NCBI RefSeq assembly: GCF_002848265.1
Contig: NZ_CP025422.1
Span: forward strand, 1,240,001-1,304,000
Source: Zhihengliuella sp. ISTPL4
GTDB taxonomy: Bacteria; Actinomycetota; Actinomycetes; Actinomycetales; Microbacteriaceae
Reading direction: 5' to 3'
DNA length: 64,000 nucleotides
The translations under genes and the position numbers were made by a program. A model generated the notes under the pieces. It saw only the letters and a program-made list of their open reading frames with translations. It was not told the DNA's origin and searched no databases. This document shows, piece after piece, positions 44,032-52,858 of this stretch (positions are counted from its first letter, which is position 1; every line of letters begins with the position of its first letter).

Positions 44032-45339
44032 GTGTTCGTCACCGGCCGTCTCGCCGTCGCCCTCGCCGTCGGCATCGTGCCGCTGGTCCTCGCGGGCCTG
44101 GCGGGGTACCCGCCGTACGCCGTGCTGGGTGCGTGGATCGGGCTGTGCCTGCTCCTCGTGGCCGGCGACGTCCTGCTCGCCGGAGACCCGCGCGCGGCGA
44201 CCGTCACCCGTCGCGTCCCCTCGCGCGCGCGGCTCGGCGAGCAGGTACCCGTCAGCGTGGCCGTGCAGAACCGCGGGGCGCGGATCCTCGACGTGCTGCT
44301 CCGCGACGCCTGGCAGCCCACCGCGGGAGCGCCGGAGGCGCGGCAGCATCTTCGCATCCCGCCGGGTGAACGACGGCGGGTGGACATCCCCCTCCGCCCG
44401 CGACGGCGGGGCGAGCTGGTCAGCGAGTTCGTCATGCTCCGCTCCGTCGGCCCGCTGGGCATCGCCGGCCGGCAGGCGCGTCACCCCGTCCGCGGCGCGG
44501 TCCGGGTGCTGCCGGCCTTCTCCTCGCGCAAGCATCTGCCCTCTCGACTGGCCCGGCTGCGGGAACTCGACGGGAACACGAGCATCCAGGTGCGCGGCCA
44601 GGGGACGGAGTTCGATTCCCTCCGCGAGTACGTCCGCGGAGACGACGTCCGCTCGATCGACTGGCGGGCGACCGCGCGGGCAGGGACGACGATGCTCCGC
44701 ACCTGGCGTCCGGAGCGGGATCGGCACGTCGTGATCATCGTGGACACCGGACGGACCGCCGCCGCCCGCGTGGGCGACGGCACAAGGCTGGACGCCGCAC
44801 TGGAGGCGGTGCTCCTGCTCTCCGCCCTCGCGTCCCGCGCCGGCGATCACGTGCATCTGCTCATGCACGACCGGGTCACCAGGACGCGGGTGACAGGTGT
44901 GGACGGTGCCGGGCTCCTTCCCGCCCTGACCGACGCGATGGCACCGGTGCACGCCCGTCTCGTCGACACCGACTGGCATGCGGCGTTCGCGGCGGTGCGC
45001 ACGCTGACGACGCGCCCGTCACTCCTGGTCGTCCTCACGGCGCAGGATGCCGCGGAGTCGGCGCGGAGCTTCCTCGGAGCTTTCCCCGACGCCTCGCGCG
45101 CTTTGACCGTGCTCGTCGGCTCGGTGACGGACGACGGCATCGCCGCCCTCACCCGGGCCCGGGGGTCCCGGGAGGACATCTACCTCGCCGCCGCCGCGGA
45201 GCGCACGCTCCGCGACGCCGAGAACGTCGCCGATGCGATCCGCCGAGCAGGCGGCGAAGCCATCGCCGCCGACCCCGACGACCTGCCGCCGCGGATCGCC
45301 GACCGCTACCTCGAGCTCAAGGCCGCGGGGCGGCTCTGA
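44032..45339 (+). CDS. DUF58 domain-containing protein
   Basis: A 435-residue protein with two N-terminal membrane helices (about 5-22 and 27-45), a beta-rich region, then the DUF58 signature GTEFDSLREYVRGDDVRSID (about 194-213) and a von Willebrand A-like fold (VVIIVDTGRTAAA, about 235-247). DUF58 proteins pair with MoxR ATPases; known systems are involved in stress tolerance and cell-envelope or surface assembly. GTG directly follows the moxR TAG. Last gene of the run on this strand. Confidence 0.9.
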   Translation: MFVTGRLAVALAVGIVPLVLAGLAGYPPYAVLGAWIGLCLLLVAGDVLLAGDPRAATVTRRVPSRARLGEQVPVSVAVQNRGARILDVLLRDAWQPTAGAPEARQHLRIPPGERRRVDIPLRPRRRGELVSEFVMLRSVGPLGIAGRQARHPVRGAVRVLPAFSSRKHLPSRLARLRELDGNTSIQVRGQGTEFDSLREYVRGDDVRSIDWRATARAGTTMLRTWRPERDRHVVIIVDTGRTAAARVGDGTRLDAALEAVLLLSALASRAGDHVHLLMHDRVTRTRVTGVDGAGLLPALTDAMAPVHARLVDTDWHAAFAAVRTLTTRPSLLVVLTAQDAAESARSFLGAFPDASRALTVLVGSVTDDGIAALTRARGSREDIYLAAAAERTLRDAENVADAIRRAGGEAIAADPDDLPPRIADRYLELKAAGRL

Positions 45340-45358
45340 GCGTCGTCCCGCGGATCGG

Positions 45359-46351
45359 TCACCCGGCGACCAGCCGCGGCGTGCCGGACTCGTACTCGAC
45401 GAGATCACCGGTCTCGCCACGCCGGTACGCCCGGCGCCCCACGCCGAGCATGTAGACGAGGAAGACCGCCAGCGCTGCGCCGCCGATGCCGATCTTGACC
45501 GGCCAGGGCAGCGCCCACCCGGTCACGAATCCCTCGACGAGACCGGACAGCAACAGCGCGAAAACGAGTCCCAGGGCCACGGTGGCCAGTGCCCTGCCCT
45601 CCGCGGCGAGTGCCTCGCCGCGGCCGCGTCGACCCGGAGCGACCCAGGCCCAGAACATGTGCAGGCCGGCCGCCGCGGCCACGAAGATGCACGTCATCTC
45701 CAGCATGCCGTGCGGCAGGATGTAGAGGACCATCAGGTCCGCCTTGTCGTGGATCGTCATGATCGCGCCGGAGGTACCGAGACCCATGGCGTTCTGCACG
45801 AGCATGTAGATGGGCCAGATGCCGGTCACCCCGAAGAGCACGCACTGCATCGCGATCCAGGCGTTGTTGGTCCACACCATGCCCATGAAGACCGCAGCCG
45901 GGTTCTCGGTGTAGTAGCCGGTGAAGCTCTCGTCAGCGTACTGGTCCAGTGCATCGGGCGGACCGAGTGTGGCGACGAGCGCGGGATCGCCGGCGATCCA
46001 CGCCGCGGTGCCGACGGCGACCGCCACGAAGGCGAGCGCGATGACGAGGGTCGTCCAGCGCAGCCGGTACAGAGCCGCAGGAAGCTGGAGTCGGAAGAAC
46101 CGCGACGTCTGGGTGAGGATGCTGTCCGAAGCCCCGGTGAGGCGGAGCCGAGCGCGCACGAGGATCGTGGAGAGGTAGGCACCCTGCGGCGACTCCCCGA
46201 CCGACGTCTTCAGCTCCGCGAGGTCGGCCGAGGCGGCACGGTAGCGCACGATGAGCTCGTCGACGCCGGCGCCGTCCAGACGGGCCCGGCTGAGGGCGTC
46301 CAGCCGCTCCCACTCGGACCGGCGCGCATCGGTGAGGGCATCGGCATCCAC
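45359..46351 (-). CDS. SpoIIM/DUF95-family membrane protein
   Basis: A 330-residue polytopic protein (about six helices after residue 95) of the stage II sporulation protein M family. The cytoplasmic N-terminus (VDADALTDARRSEWERLDAL) is typical. In non-sporulating actinobacteria these genes accompany moxR, DUF58 and RDD genes, as here; the biochemical role is unknown. A GTG start is preferred because TACAGT lies 7 nt upstream. An ATG at 46369 would add 6 residues and overlap the start codon of the divergent RDD gene. Confidence 0.85.
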   Translation of the reverse strand: MDADALTDARRSEWERLDALSRARLDGAGVDELIVRYRAASADLAELKTSVGESPQGAYLSTILVRARLRLTGASDSILTQTSRFFRLQLPAALYRLRWTTLVIALAFVAVAVGTAAWIAGDPALVATLGPPDALDQYADESFTGYYTENPAAVFMGMVWTNNAWIAMQCVLFGVTGIWPIYMLVQNAMGLGTSGAIMTIHDKADLMVLYILPHGMLEMTCIFVAAAAGLHMFWAWVAPGRRGRGEALAAEGRALATVALGLVFALLLSGLVEGFVTGWALPWPVKIGIGGAALAVFLVYMLGVGRRAYRRGETGDLVEYESGTPRLVAG

Positions 46352-46357
46352 CTGATT

Positions 46358-46364
46358 TACTGTA
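46358..46364. promoter_or_regulatory. Overlapping divergent minus-10 boxes of RDD and spoIIM-like genes
   Basis: TACTGT on the plus strand (46358-46363) and TACAGT on the minus strand (46364-46359) share five base pairs. They face the RDD ATG (4 nt away) and the spoIIM GTG (7 nt away). One polymerase at a time can occupy the site. Confidence 0.5.
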
Positions 46365-46367
46365 CTC

Positions 46368-47177
46368 ATGTCCGCGCAGATCGACGTGTCCGACGAGGTC
46401 CTCTCCGGCGAGGCGGTCGCGATCGACGTCCAACCCGTGGGGTTCCTCCTCCGGGCGGCCGGTGCCATCATCGACATGCTGCTCGGCTACGCCGTCTTCG
46501 TGGGCTCGATCCTGCTCCGCGTCTGGTTGCTCGACATCGGTGTGCTGGACGAGGCCACCGACCGCATCGCGCTCGTGGCCTCGCTCGTCATCAGCTTCGT
46601 CGTGCTGCCGATCACGATGGAGGTCGCGCTCAAGGGGCGCAGCCTCGGGAAGCTTGCGGTCGGCGGGAGGATCGTGCGGATGGACGGCGGGGCGGCCGGG
46701 TTCCGGCACGCCTTCATCCGCGCTCTGCTCGGCGTCCTCGAGATCTACCTGACCTTCGGGGGCCTCGCGGTCCTCGTCGGCGCGTTCACGGCTCGGTCCC
46801 AGCGTCTGGGCGATCTCGTCGCCGGCACCTACAGTCAGCGGGTTCGCACGCCGCAGCTCACGACTCTCGCGCCGTCCCTCCCGCCCGGACTCACCGGCTG
46901 GGCGCAGGTTGCGGATGTGGCCCGTCTCCCTGACCGGCTCGCGCGCCGCATCTCGCAGTTCCTCGCGAGCGCTCCGCGCATGCTTCCCGCAGCCAGGGAG
47001 CGCGTGGCCCGCGACCTGCTCGCCGAGGCGACGCCCTACGTCGCCCCCGTACCGGCGGCGCCGCCGGAACTCGCGCTCGTCGGCATCACGGTCGTGCGAC
47101 GCACACGGGAGCGGAGAGCGCTCGAGAACGCGGACCGCCGAGCGGAGCGGCTGACAGGGCGTCGACTCGGCGCCTGA
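46368..47177 (+). CDS. RDD family membrane protein
   Basis: A 269-residue protein with an RDD domain in its first 150 residues: VGFLLRAAGAIIDMLLGYAV, then KGRSLGKLAVGGRIV and a third hydrophobic helix ending near ARSQRLGDLVAGTYS. RDD proteins are small ion-related or scaffold membrane proteins of mostly unknown role. The C-terminal ~110 residues are a charged, probably cytoplasmic extension not found in minimal RDD proteins. It is divergent from the spoIIM-like gene with almost no gap. Confidence 0.87.
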   Translation: MSAQIDVSDEVLSGEAVAIDVQPVGFLLRAAGAIIDMLLGYAVFVGSILLRVWLLDIGVLDEATDRIALVASLVISFVVLPITMEVALKGRSLGKLAVGGRIVRMDGGAAGFRHAFIRALLGVLEIYLTFGGLAVLVGAFTARSQRLGDLVAGTYSQRVRTPQLTTLAPSLPPGLTGWAQVADVARLPDRLARRISQFLASAPRMLPAARERVARDLLAEATPYVAPVPAAPPELALVGITVVRRTRERRALENADRRAERLTGRRLGA

Positions 47178-47195
47178 GGACGCCCGCCGATCCGG

Positions 47196-47402
47196 TCAGG
47201 CGCGAAGCGCCTCGTGGCGCACCACCAGCCAGCCGGACGGGACCGAGAGCCGGTCGGCGTGCGGCGCACAGAGGTCGTGCGCCTGCGGGTCGTTCGCCGC
47301 GCCGAGCGGTCCGAGGGCGGCCATCTGGTCGCCGTAGTCATAGGTGAGGGTGGCCACGGCCTCGCGCGCGCAGCCGACCTTCGAGCACAGTCGTCCGTCC
47401 AT
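47196..47402 (-). CDS. DUF3499 family protein
   Basis: A 68-residue protein with LCSKVGCAREAVATLTYDYGD (residues 5-25) and DLCAPHADRL (about 43-52). The Cys/His pattern (C6, C11, C45, H48) suggests a small zinc ribbon. The family (DUF3499) is restricted to actinobacteria and usually lies next to a zincin-like gene and whiB2, as here. A hexamer TACGCT lies 7 nt upstream of the ATG. Convergent with RDD. Function unknown. Confidence 0.8.
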   Translation of the reverse strand: MDGRLCSKVGCAREAVATLTYDYGDQMAALGPLGAANDPQAHDLCAPHADRLSVPSGWLVVRHEALRA

Positions 47403-47409
47403 CTCCGTC

Positions 47410-47415
47410 AGCGTA
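47410..47415 (-). promoter_or_regulatory. Minus-10 box of DUF3499 gene (leaderless)
   Basis: TACGCT, 7 nt from the ATG at 47402. Confidence 0.45.
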
Positions 47416-47467
47416 CGACTCCGGGGACGCAGAGCGCCGATGCCGCGCCGGGAGGGCGCACAGCGCC

Positions 47468-47473
47468 TAGACT
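47468..47473 (+). promoter_or_regulatory. Minus-10 box of zincin-like gene (leaderless)
   Basis: TAGACT, 6 nt before the ATG at 47480. Confidence 0.5.
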
Positions 47474-47479
47474 TTCGGC

Positions 47480-47905
47480 ATGCCCCGTCGCCGTGCCGCT
47501 TCCGTCTCCGCCGCCCGCCGCGGTGCTCGACACGGCCGACACGGACGCCTCGGCCGCAGCGAGGTCGTCAAGCCCCCGCTCGCGCCCCTGGACGGACGCA
47601 TCGACCGGTTCGACCTCACCGTCGGCACCGCGGTCGAGTTCCTCCGCGGCACGTGGCCGGAACTGCAGGACGTCCGGTTCGAGATCGGCGCGATCCCGAT
47701 CTCGGCCGCCGACGGCGAGGTGCCGCGGTGGTACCTGGACCGCGAACGCCGGAGGATCGTGCTCTTCCGCATCCCGATCGAGCGCCTGCTCCCCCCGGGA
47801 CACGACGATGCCGCCCATCGCCGGATGGCGATCGAGAGCGCCGTCTTCCGCGCGGCGGCCGAATACGTCGGCCGCGAACCGTGGGACCTGGGCCGCGACC
47901 ACTGA
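47480..47905 (+). CDS. Zincin-like metallopeptidase family protein, probably inactive
   Basis: A 141-residue protein of the small zincin-like family (PF06262 type). The N-terminal ~25 residues are Arg-rich; a conserved beta region includes LQDVRFEIGAIP and RRIVLFRIPIERL. At the place of the HExxH zinc motif the sequence reads RRMAIESAVFRAAAEYVG, with no histidine pair, so hydrolytic activity is unlikely. It starts from a leaderless promoter and is divergent from DUF3499. The DUF3499-zincin-whiB2 grouping is common in the phylum; function unknown. Confidence 0.72.
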   Translation: MPRRRAASVSAARRGARHGRHGRLGRSEVVKPPLAPLDGRIDRFDLTVGTAVEFLRGTWPELQDVRFEIGAIPISAADGEVPRWYLDRERRRIVLFRIPIERLLPPGHDDAAHRRMAIESAVFRAAAEYVGREPWDLGRDH

Positions 47906-47924
47906 CAGGAGCCCCCCGCGGAGC

Positions 47925-49307
47925 TCAGGGGTAGACGGTGATCGACCGCTCCACCCCGGCGGAGGGCGGCACGGGGAGCACGGCCAGCGCGCCGGCTGCG
48001 GTCAGCGTCACGGCGGCGTGCACCGCTCCGTCCGGACGGAGCAGGTACGTCCTGCCCGCTCGCACGTCGACGCTGCGAGCCTCGCCGGCAGGGACGACGA
48101 TCTCCTCGGGCGCGTCGCCCTCGATCGAGGTGAGAGTGACGGTGGCCTCCTCGTCGGACGTGTTGGCCACCTGGAGCTGCGGCCGCGGCCCGTCCGGTAC
48201 GGCGACGGCGACCTCGGTGTCGATCTGCGCCGCGGGCGTGACCCAGGCGAAATCGGAGTCCGCGCCGAACCCGTCCTGTTGCCGGACGCCCGCCACGACG
48301 GGGACGTCCGCATCGATCTCGACCGTGTAGGTACCCGGCTCGAGGCCGCTGAGCGAGACCTGGGCGGGCTCGTCGGCCGAGAGCGGCACCGCGAACTCTT
48401 CGAGTCCCGCGCTGCCGGTCTGCGCGATCACACGGACACGCGCGGTCGCGTCCGCACCGGGGGCGAGGAGGCGGAGCACCGTCATGTCCCCTTGGTCGCC
48501 CGCCGCGGCGAAGGCTTGCACACCGGGGAGGACGACATGCTGCTGCGGTCCGGAGACCGCCTCCTGCTGGTCCACGCCCGCAGGATCGAGCACGCGCATG
48601 AGAGCAGACTGCAGCACCGCGCGCACGGGGGCACCGACAGCGCTGACCTTGACGACAGGGAGGTCGTTTCCCGCTGCGATGGCCGTCAGCGGGAGCGCCG
48701 TCTGCGTACGAGGCGGCACGATCACCGTCCGGCCGCCACGGGCAGTCCCGTACACGGCCAAGGTCACCGTCGAGGGGACGTCTGCCGTGTTCGCGAGCAG
48801 GACGACGTCCTCCGCGCCGGTGCCGACGCTGCCGCCGACCAGCCACGACTCCAGCCGCGGCACTCCGCACGGCGACGCCGCGAGCCCCGCGAGATCGTCG
48901 GCGGCCAGGGCGATGGACTCGGCTCCCGCGATCAGCGGCGCCGTACGGCCGTCGACCGTGCCGGTGAGCACGGGGACGTCATCCCCGCCGACGAGGTCCG
49001 GCACGGCGAGACCGGTCTGCGAAGGCGCTCCGGAGGTGCCCCCCGTGGTCACTCGTGGCGTCCCCGCCGCTCGCATCTCGGACGGCTCGGCCGAATTCCG
49101 GCCGAGCGCGCGGAAGTCGCCGGAGCAGACCAGGACGCTGTCACCGGGAAGGGGTGTCACCTGCTCCTGCGCAGGCTCATGGGTCACGGTCGGCCAGGGC
49201 GCGTGCACGGCTGAAGCGACGCCGACGACACAGGCCGCGGCCACCACGACCCCGGTGACGAGCCGGGCACTGGTCGCCGCGACCCGGAATGCGCGATCGC
49301 CGGTCAT
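47925..49307 (-). CDS. DUF5719 family extracytoplasmic protein
   Basis: A 460-residue protein with one N-terminal membrane anchor or uncleaved signal (about 13-34) and a large Val/Thr/Ala-rich beta-structured exterior. It fits the DUF5719 family, which recurs beside GT2-type giant membrane transferases in actinobacteria. No catalytic motif. Two cysteines (about 61 and 147) could form a disulfide. ATGA overlap with the GT2 gene, so it is [13 protein letters not shown] probably works with it at the membrane. Confidence 0.78.
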   Translation of the reverse strand: MTGDRAFRVAATSARLVTGVVVAAACVVGVASAVHAPWPTVTHEPAQEQVTPLPGDSVLVCSGDFRALGRNSAEPSEMRAAGTPRVTTGGTSGAPSQTGLAVPDLVGGDDVPVLTGTVDGRTAPLIAGAESIALAADDLAGLAASPCGVPRLESWLVGGSVGTGAEDVVLLANTADVPSTVTLAVYGTARGGRTVIVPPRTQTALPLTAIAAGNDLPVVKVSAVGAPVRAVLQSALMRVLDPAGVDQQEAVSGPQQHVVLPGVQAFAAAGDQGDMTVLRLLAPGADATARVRVIAQTGSAGLEEFAVPLSADEPAQVSLSGLEPGTYTVEIDADVPVVAGVRQQDGFGADSDFAWVTPAAQIDTEVAVAVPDGPRPQLQVANTSDEEATVTLTSIEGDAPEEIVVPAGEARSVDVRAGRTYLLRPDGAVHAAVTLTAAGALAVLPVPPSAGVERSITVYP

Positions 49308-52300
49308 CGGTCCTCCTCCGGGGTACGCGGAGCATCCGCGGGCGCGGCGGACGGGCTGTCGTCCACTGCCGGGGCGTCCGCCCTGTCGTCCTGGTCATCG
49401 GAGCCTGCACGCGCGTCCTCGCCCTGCTCCTGAGGCTCGGCGTCCGCGATCGGCGCAAGCGCTTCGTCGCTGAGGGCCGGTTCGTCCTGCGGATCCTCCA
49501 CGGCGCCCACGGGCGGCTCGTCGATGGGTTCCGGCTCGCGGTCCTCCGCGTGACGCGGGAGCACCAGCGGCTCCTCCGGCGCCTTGCCCACGATGCGGGA
49601 CCGAGCCCGTGCGGCGCGGCGCGACGCGCGCGTCGGAATGGACAGCAGCAGAGCAGCGAGGACGACGAGGAGCTGGACGGTCACCACCAGGCGAGCCGTC
49701 CCCTCCTCACCCGCGCTGAGCTCCGCGGGTGCGACGGGCTCGCCCTCGAGCCGCCAGAGGACTCCGCGGTCCGTGGACCCCGCCTGCACGAGCCCCGCCC
49801 GCTGATCGATCGCGGCGATCGACGCCGTGCGGAGGGTCCGTGCACGATCGCTCTCGTCCGACACTTCGGCGAGGAGGACGTAGCTGATCCCCTGCTCGAG
49901 CAGCTGCGCCGGGGCATCGAAATCCCGGGCGGAGATGAGGTCCACCGCGAGCGTGGAGACGTCGGTTCCCTGAGGGCGGACGGCGGTCGAGAGCATCGTG
50001 GTCTGCGACCCGAGCGTCTCGCTGGCCCCGTGGACGACCTCGACCGCGAGTCCGCCGTCGTTCTGCGGCGTGAGGATGAGAGTGGCGATCGGCTGGTCGC
50101 CGGCGGCCTGCGCGCGGACGTACGCCGGCAGAGTCGATTCCGGGCCGTTCGTCAGGAGGCCCCGGTCGGCGTGCAGCGCGGTGAGCGCCGGCACGGCGCA
50201 CACGACGAGCGCGAGAGCCGCGACTCCCGTCGCCGCGACGCGGAGCCGTGGCAGCGGGAACGCCGTGTCCAGGGTGACCGTCGCGGCGCCGACCACACCG
50301 ATCCACGCCAGGCTCAGGCCGGTGCCGGGCCAGATCGGCACCGCGGTCCCCTGCGCGAAGGCCACGCTGACGCCCACCGCGAGGAAGGCGGTGGCGAGTC
50401 CGGCCAGGGCGACGATCAGCAGGGTGATGCCGGCACGCCACCGCGGCGACACAGCGGAGCCGAGCGCCAGCAGCGCGAGCGGGGCGCACAGCAGCGCCGC
50501 CCAGGTGCCGGGAAGGACCGAAGCCCAGCCGGCGAGGTCCTGCGTCGGGAAACCCGTGGCGAGGGCAAGACGCCCGGCGGCGTCGGCCGCCGCCTGCGGC
50601 CCGAACCATGTCAGTCCGGGGTCGCCGAAGAGGCCGAGGGGAGTGCCGTGCGCGAACTGCCAGAAGATGAGCGGCGCGAAGACGGCAGCGGTCGGCAGAG
50701 GCAGCCAGAGCAGGCGGCCGGCGCCGCGGAACTGGGCGGTGCCGAGCACGATCCCCAGGGCTACGACCCACAGGACCGCGAGCGCGGGTGCCAGGACCGG
50801 CGCACAGGCGACGACCGCGGCGAGCAGCAGCGAGGCGCTGCCGGCCGCGCCCCAGGAGCGGTGCGCGACGACGGCGGAGTGGAACAGCCACGGCAGCAGC
50901 AGGTGCACGAGCACCGCGGCCGGCCGACCGTCGACGAGAGCGGTGAGGAAGGTCGGTGCCAGTGCCCACGCGATACCGGCGAAGATGCGCAGCCCGGCTC
51001 GATCGGTGACGCGTGTGGCGGCGAACCACCCGCCGAGGAGGGCGAGCGGCAGCGCGAAGATCCACAGCAGCACCATCGCGAAGGAGGGCGCGCCGGGCCA
51101 CAGGGACCCGACCAGGGCGATGATGGCGGCGAACGGATCGGCGGGGCCGACGACCTCGAGCCCGAGCCCGCGCAGACCCCAGGCGGCGTCCCGCCAGAGC
51201 GCGCCGACGGTCTCCCGGAGCGGGAGGAGAGCGCCACCACCGAGCGCCGGCCACGCCAGCAGGCTCGTGAAGGAGGCGATGCTCACCACGAGAGCGGCCA
51301 GCACGGCCCACGCGCCACCACCGGAGAAGAAGCGGAGTTCGCTCACCGCGCCGTGCTCGCTGCCGTGGCCGTCATCGAGGCGGCGCCGCAACTGCGCCGG
51401 CGTCACGCGCAGGGGGGCGATACTGGCCCAGGTGGAGGACCGGAAGGCGCGGATGCGACCGCGCGAGCGCGCAACGGCCCCGAATCGAACCATCGCGAGC
51501 AGTGCGGCGCCCCACTCCGGGAACACCGCCTCGGGGCGCTTGCCGACGAGATGGGCGAGAGAGCGCCAGAGCGCGAGCGGGAGGAAGGTCAGCCAGTGCA
51601 GCGGCACCGCCGCTGTCGGCGCGTACGCAAGCCGCCGGTGCAGCTGCGCGAGACGCGTGACGAAGGCCCGGCGGGATCGTCCCGCGGGCAGAGCCGCCGG
51701 ACCGTCCGGGGCGGCGGAGACCCGCGCCGCCGGAGCGAGGACGACGCGGCCGCCGCCGAGCCGGGCGCGCACGCCGAGGTCGAGTCCCTCGTCGGCGCCG
51801 GCCAGCGCCGGGTCCGGCCGCAGGGCGTCGCGGACCTCGCCGCGGATGAGCAGACCCCGGATGTCGGCGCCCAGGGCATCGTCCATCCGGTCGTGCTGCC
51901 CCTGATCCAGCTCGCCCGCCGCCAGCTCGACCGCGCGGCCGAAGGTGGTCATGCTCACGCCCAGGGAGACGATCTCACGGTCGTTGTCGGTGGCGACGAG
52001 CTTGGGGGCGACAATCGCCGCGGACGGCGACCGCTCCAGCATGCCGGTGAGGCGCTCCAGCGCTCGCGGATGCGGCGCAGTGTCCTGCGCGAGGATCCAG
52101 ATCGCGGCCCCGTCGAGGAGACGCGGTCGCGCCAGGTCGAGGGCTTCCACGAAGGATGTCGAGGACCGGGCCTCGATGATGCCCTCGACGGTGGCACCGA
52201 CGGCCTCGCTCTCCCGCGCGGTCGTGGCGTCTCCGCAGATGATCAGCGTGACCGCCGCGGGCGGGAGCGTCTGGGAGCGGACGGCGTCGAGCGTGCGGAG

Positions 52301-52363
52301 AAGCTGGGCGCGGGCGGAGGGGCCGGGGCGCGCGACGATGAGGGCATGAACTCGGGCTGGCAT
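49304..52363 (-). CDS. Giant GT2-like glycosyltransferase membrane protein
   Basis: A 1019-residue protein. Residues 1-230 look like a cytosolic GT-A (GT2) domain: VHALIVARPGPSA at the start and a donor-site-like IWILAQDTAPHPRAL near 88-102, in which the usual Asp-Asp pair is reduced to Gln-Asp. About 12-14 membrane helices occupy 340-850, followed by an extracytoplasmic segment, one helix near 905-920 and an acidic Pro/Glu/Asp-rich tail. Such proteins are thought to act in envelope glycan assembly. [15 protein letters not shown] coupled to DUF5719. Activity is uncertain. Confidence 0.75.
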   Translation of the reverse strand: MPARVHALIVARPGPSARAQLLRTLDAVRSQTLPPAAVTLIICGDATTARESEAVGATVEGIIEARSSTSFVEALDLARPRLLDGAAIWILAQDTAPHPRALERLTGMLERSPSAAIVAPKLVATDNDREIVSLGVSMTTFGRAVELAAGELDQGQHDRMDDALGADIRGLLIRGEVRDALRPDPALAGADEGLDLGVRARLGGGRVVLAPAARVSAAPDGPAALPAGRSRRAFVTRLAQLHRRLAYAPTAAVPLHWLTFLPLALWRSLAHLVGKRPEAVFPEWGAALLAMVRFGAVARSRGRIRAFRSSTWASIAPLRVTPAQLRRRLDDGHGSEHGAVSELRFFSGGGAWAVLAALVVSIASFTSLLAWPALGGGALLPLRETVGALWRDAAWGLRGLGLEVVGPADPFAAIIALVGSLWPGAPSFAMVLLWIFALPLALLGGWFAATRVTDRAGLRIFAGIAWALAPTFLTALVDGRPAAVLVHLLLPWLFHSAVVAHRSWGAAGSASLLLAAVVACAPVLAPALAVLWVVALGIVLGTAQFRGAGRLLWLPLPTAAVFAPLIFWQFAHGTPLGLFGDPGLTWFGPQAAADAAGRLALATGFPTQDLAGWASVLPGTWAALLCAPLALLALGSAVSPRWRAGITLLIVALAGLATAFLAVGVSVAFAQGTAVPIWPGTGLSLAWIGVVGAATVTLDTAFPLPRLRVAATGVAALALVVCAVPALTALHADRGLLTNGPESTLPAYVRAQAAGDQPIATLILTPQNDGGLAVEVVHGASETLGSQTTMLSTAVRPQGTDVSTLAVDLISARDFDAPAQLLEQGISYVLLAEVSDESDRARTLRTASIAAIDQRAGLVQAGSTDRGVLWRLEGEPVAPAELSAGEEGTARLVVTVQLLVVLAALLLSIPTRASRRAARARSRIVGKAPEEPLVLPRHAEDREPEPIDEPPVGAVEDPQDEPALSDEALAPIADAEPQEQGEDARAGSDDQDDRADAPAVDDSPSAAPADAPRTPEEDR

Positions 52364-52444
52364 GACGTGGTCAGCCTATGCGGGGCTCCAGGCTGGGAAG
52401 CGCACCGCTCCCGGCGCGCCCACGAAGCCGCAGGCGAAGACGGC

Positions 52445-52762
52445 TCAGCTGGCGCGACGCTTGAGCTTGCGACGCTCGCGCTCGGACAGCCCGCCCCAGA
52501 TGCCGAAGCGCTCGTCGTTGGCCAGCGCGTACTCGAGGCACTCGCCGCGCACGTCGCACGCGGTGCAGATGCGCTTGGCATCCCGCGTGGAGCCGCCCTT
52601 CTCCGGGAAGAAAGCCTCGGGATCGGTCTGCGAGCAGAGCGCATCGCTCTGCCAGGCGAGGGCGTTGTCGTCGTCCTGGTCGGACCGACGGACCCCGGGG
52701 ACACCGAGGTTGACCGGATCGACGAACCAGTTCTCCGGCACATCGGAACGGTAACCCGTCAT
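52445..52762 (-). CDS. whiB2: WhiB2/WhmD-type iron-sulfur transcriptional regulator
   Basis: A 105-residue Wbl protein required for division and septation in relatives (WhmD, WhiB). Cluster ligands are Cys43, Cys66, Cys69 and Cys75; GIWGG and RERRKLKRR follow. The N-terminal ~38 residues (VDPVNLGVPGVRR) are the usual WhiB2 extension. The ATG at 52762 is chosen because GGAGG lies 5 nt upstream; a TTG upstream is less likely. It has a strong promoter and lies between manA and the GT2 gene. Confidence 0.92.
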   Translation of the reverse strand: MTGYRSDVPENWFVDPVNLGVPGVRRSDQDDDNALAWQSDALCSQTDPEAFFPEKGGSTRDAKRICTACDVRGECLEYALANDERFGIWGGLSERERRKLKRRAS

Positions 52763-52814
52763 GTCGACCTCCAACCCTTCAGAAACCGCCCCCCTGGCGG
52801 GCCGTGCTCACCTA

Positions 52815-52843
52815 ATTACACCCGTGTCATTCGCTCGGGTCAA
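52815..52843 (-). promoter_or_regulatory. whiB2 promoter
   Basis: Reverse-strand TTGACC (52838-52843) and TGTAAT (52815-52820) with exactly 17 nt between them, the best sigma-70-type promoter in the window. Start near 52808, leader about 46 nt. Confidence 0.8.
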
Positions 52844-52858
52844 GTCGCGGATCGTAAA

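Noticed and set aside
44608..44622. tRNA T-arm-like string (GAGTTCGATTCCCTC)
   Set aside because: It lies in the conserved DUF58 codons for GTEFDSL, and no acceptor or anticodon stem could be folded around it.
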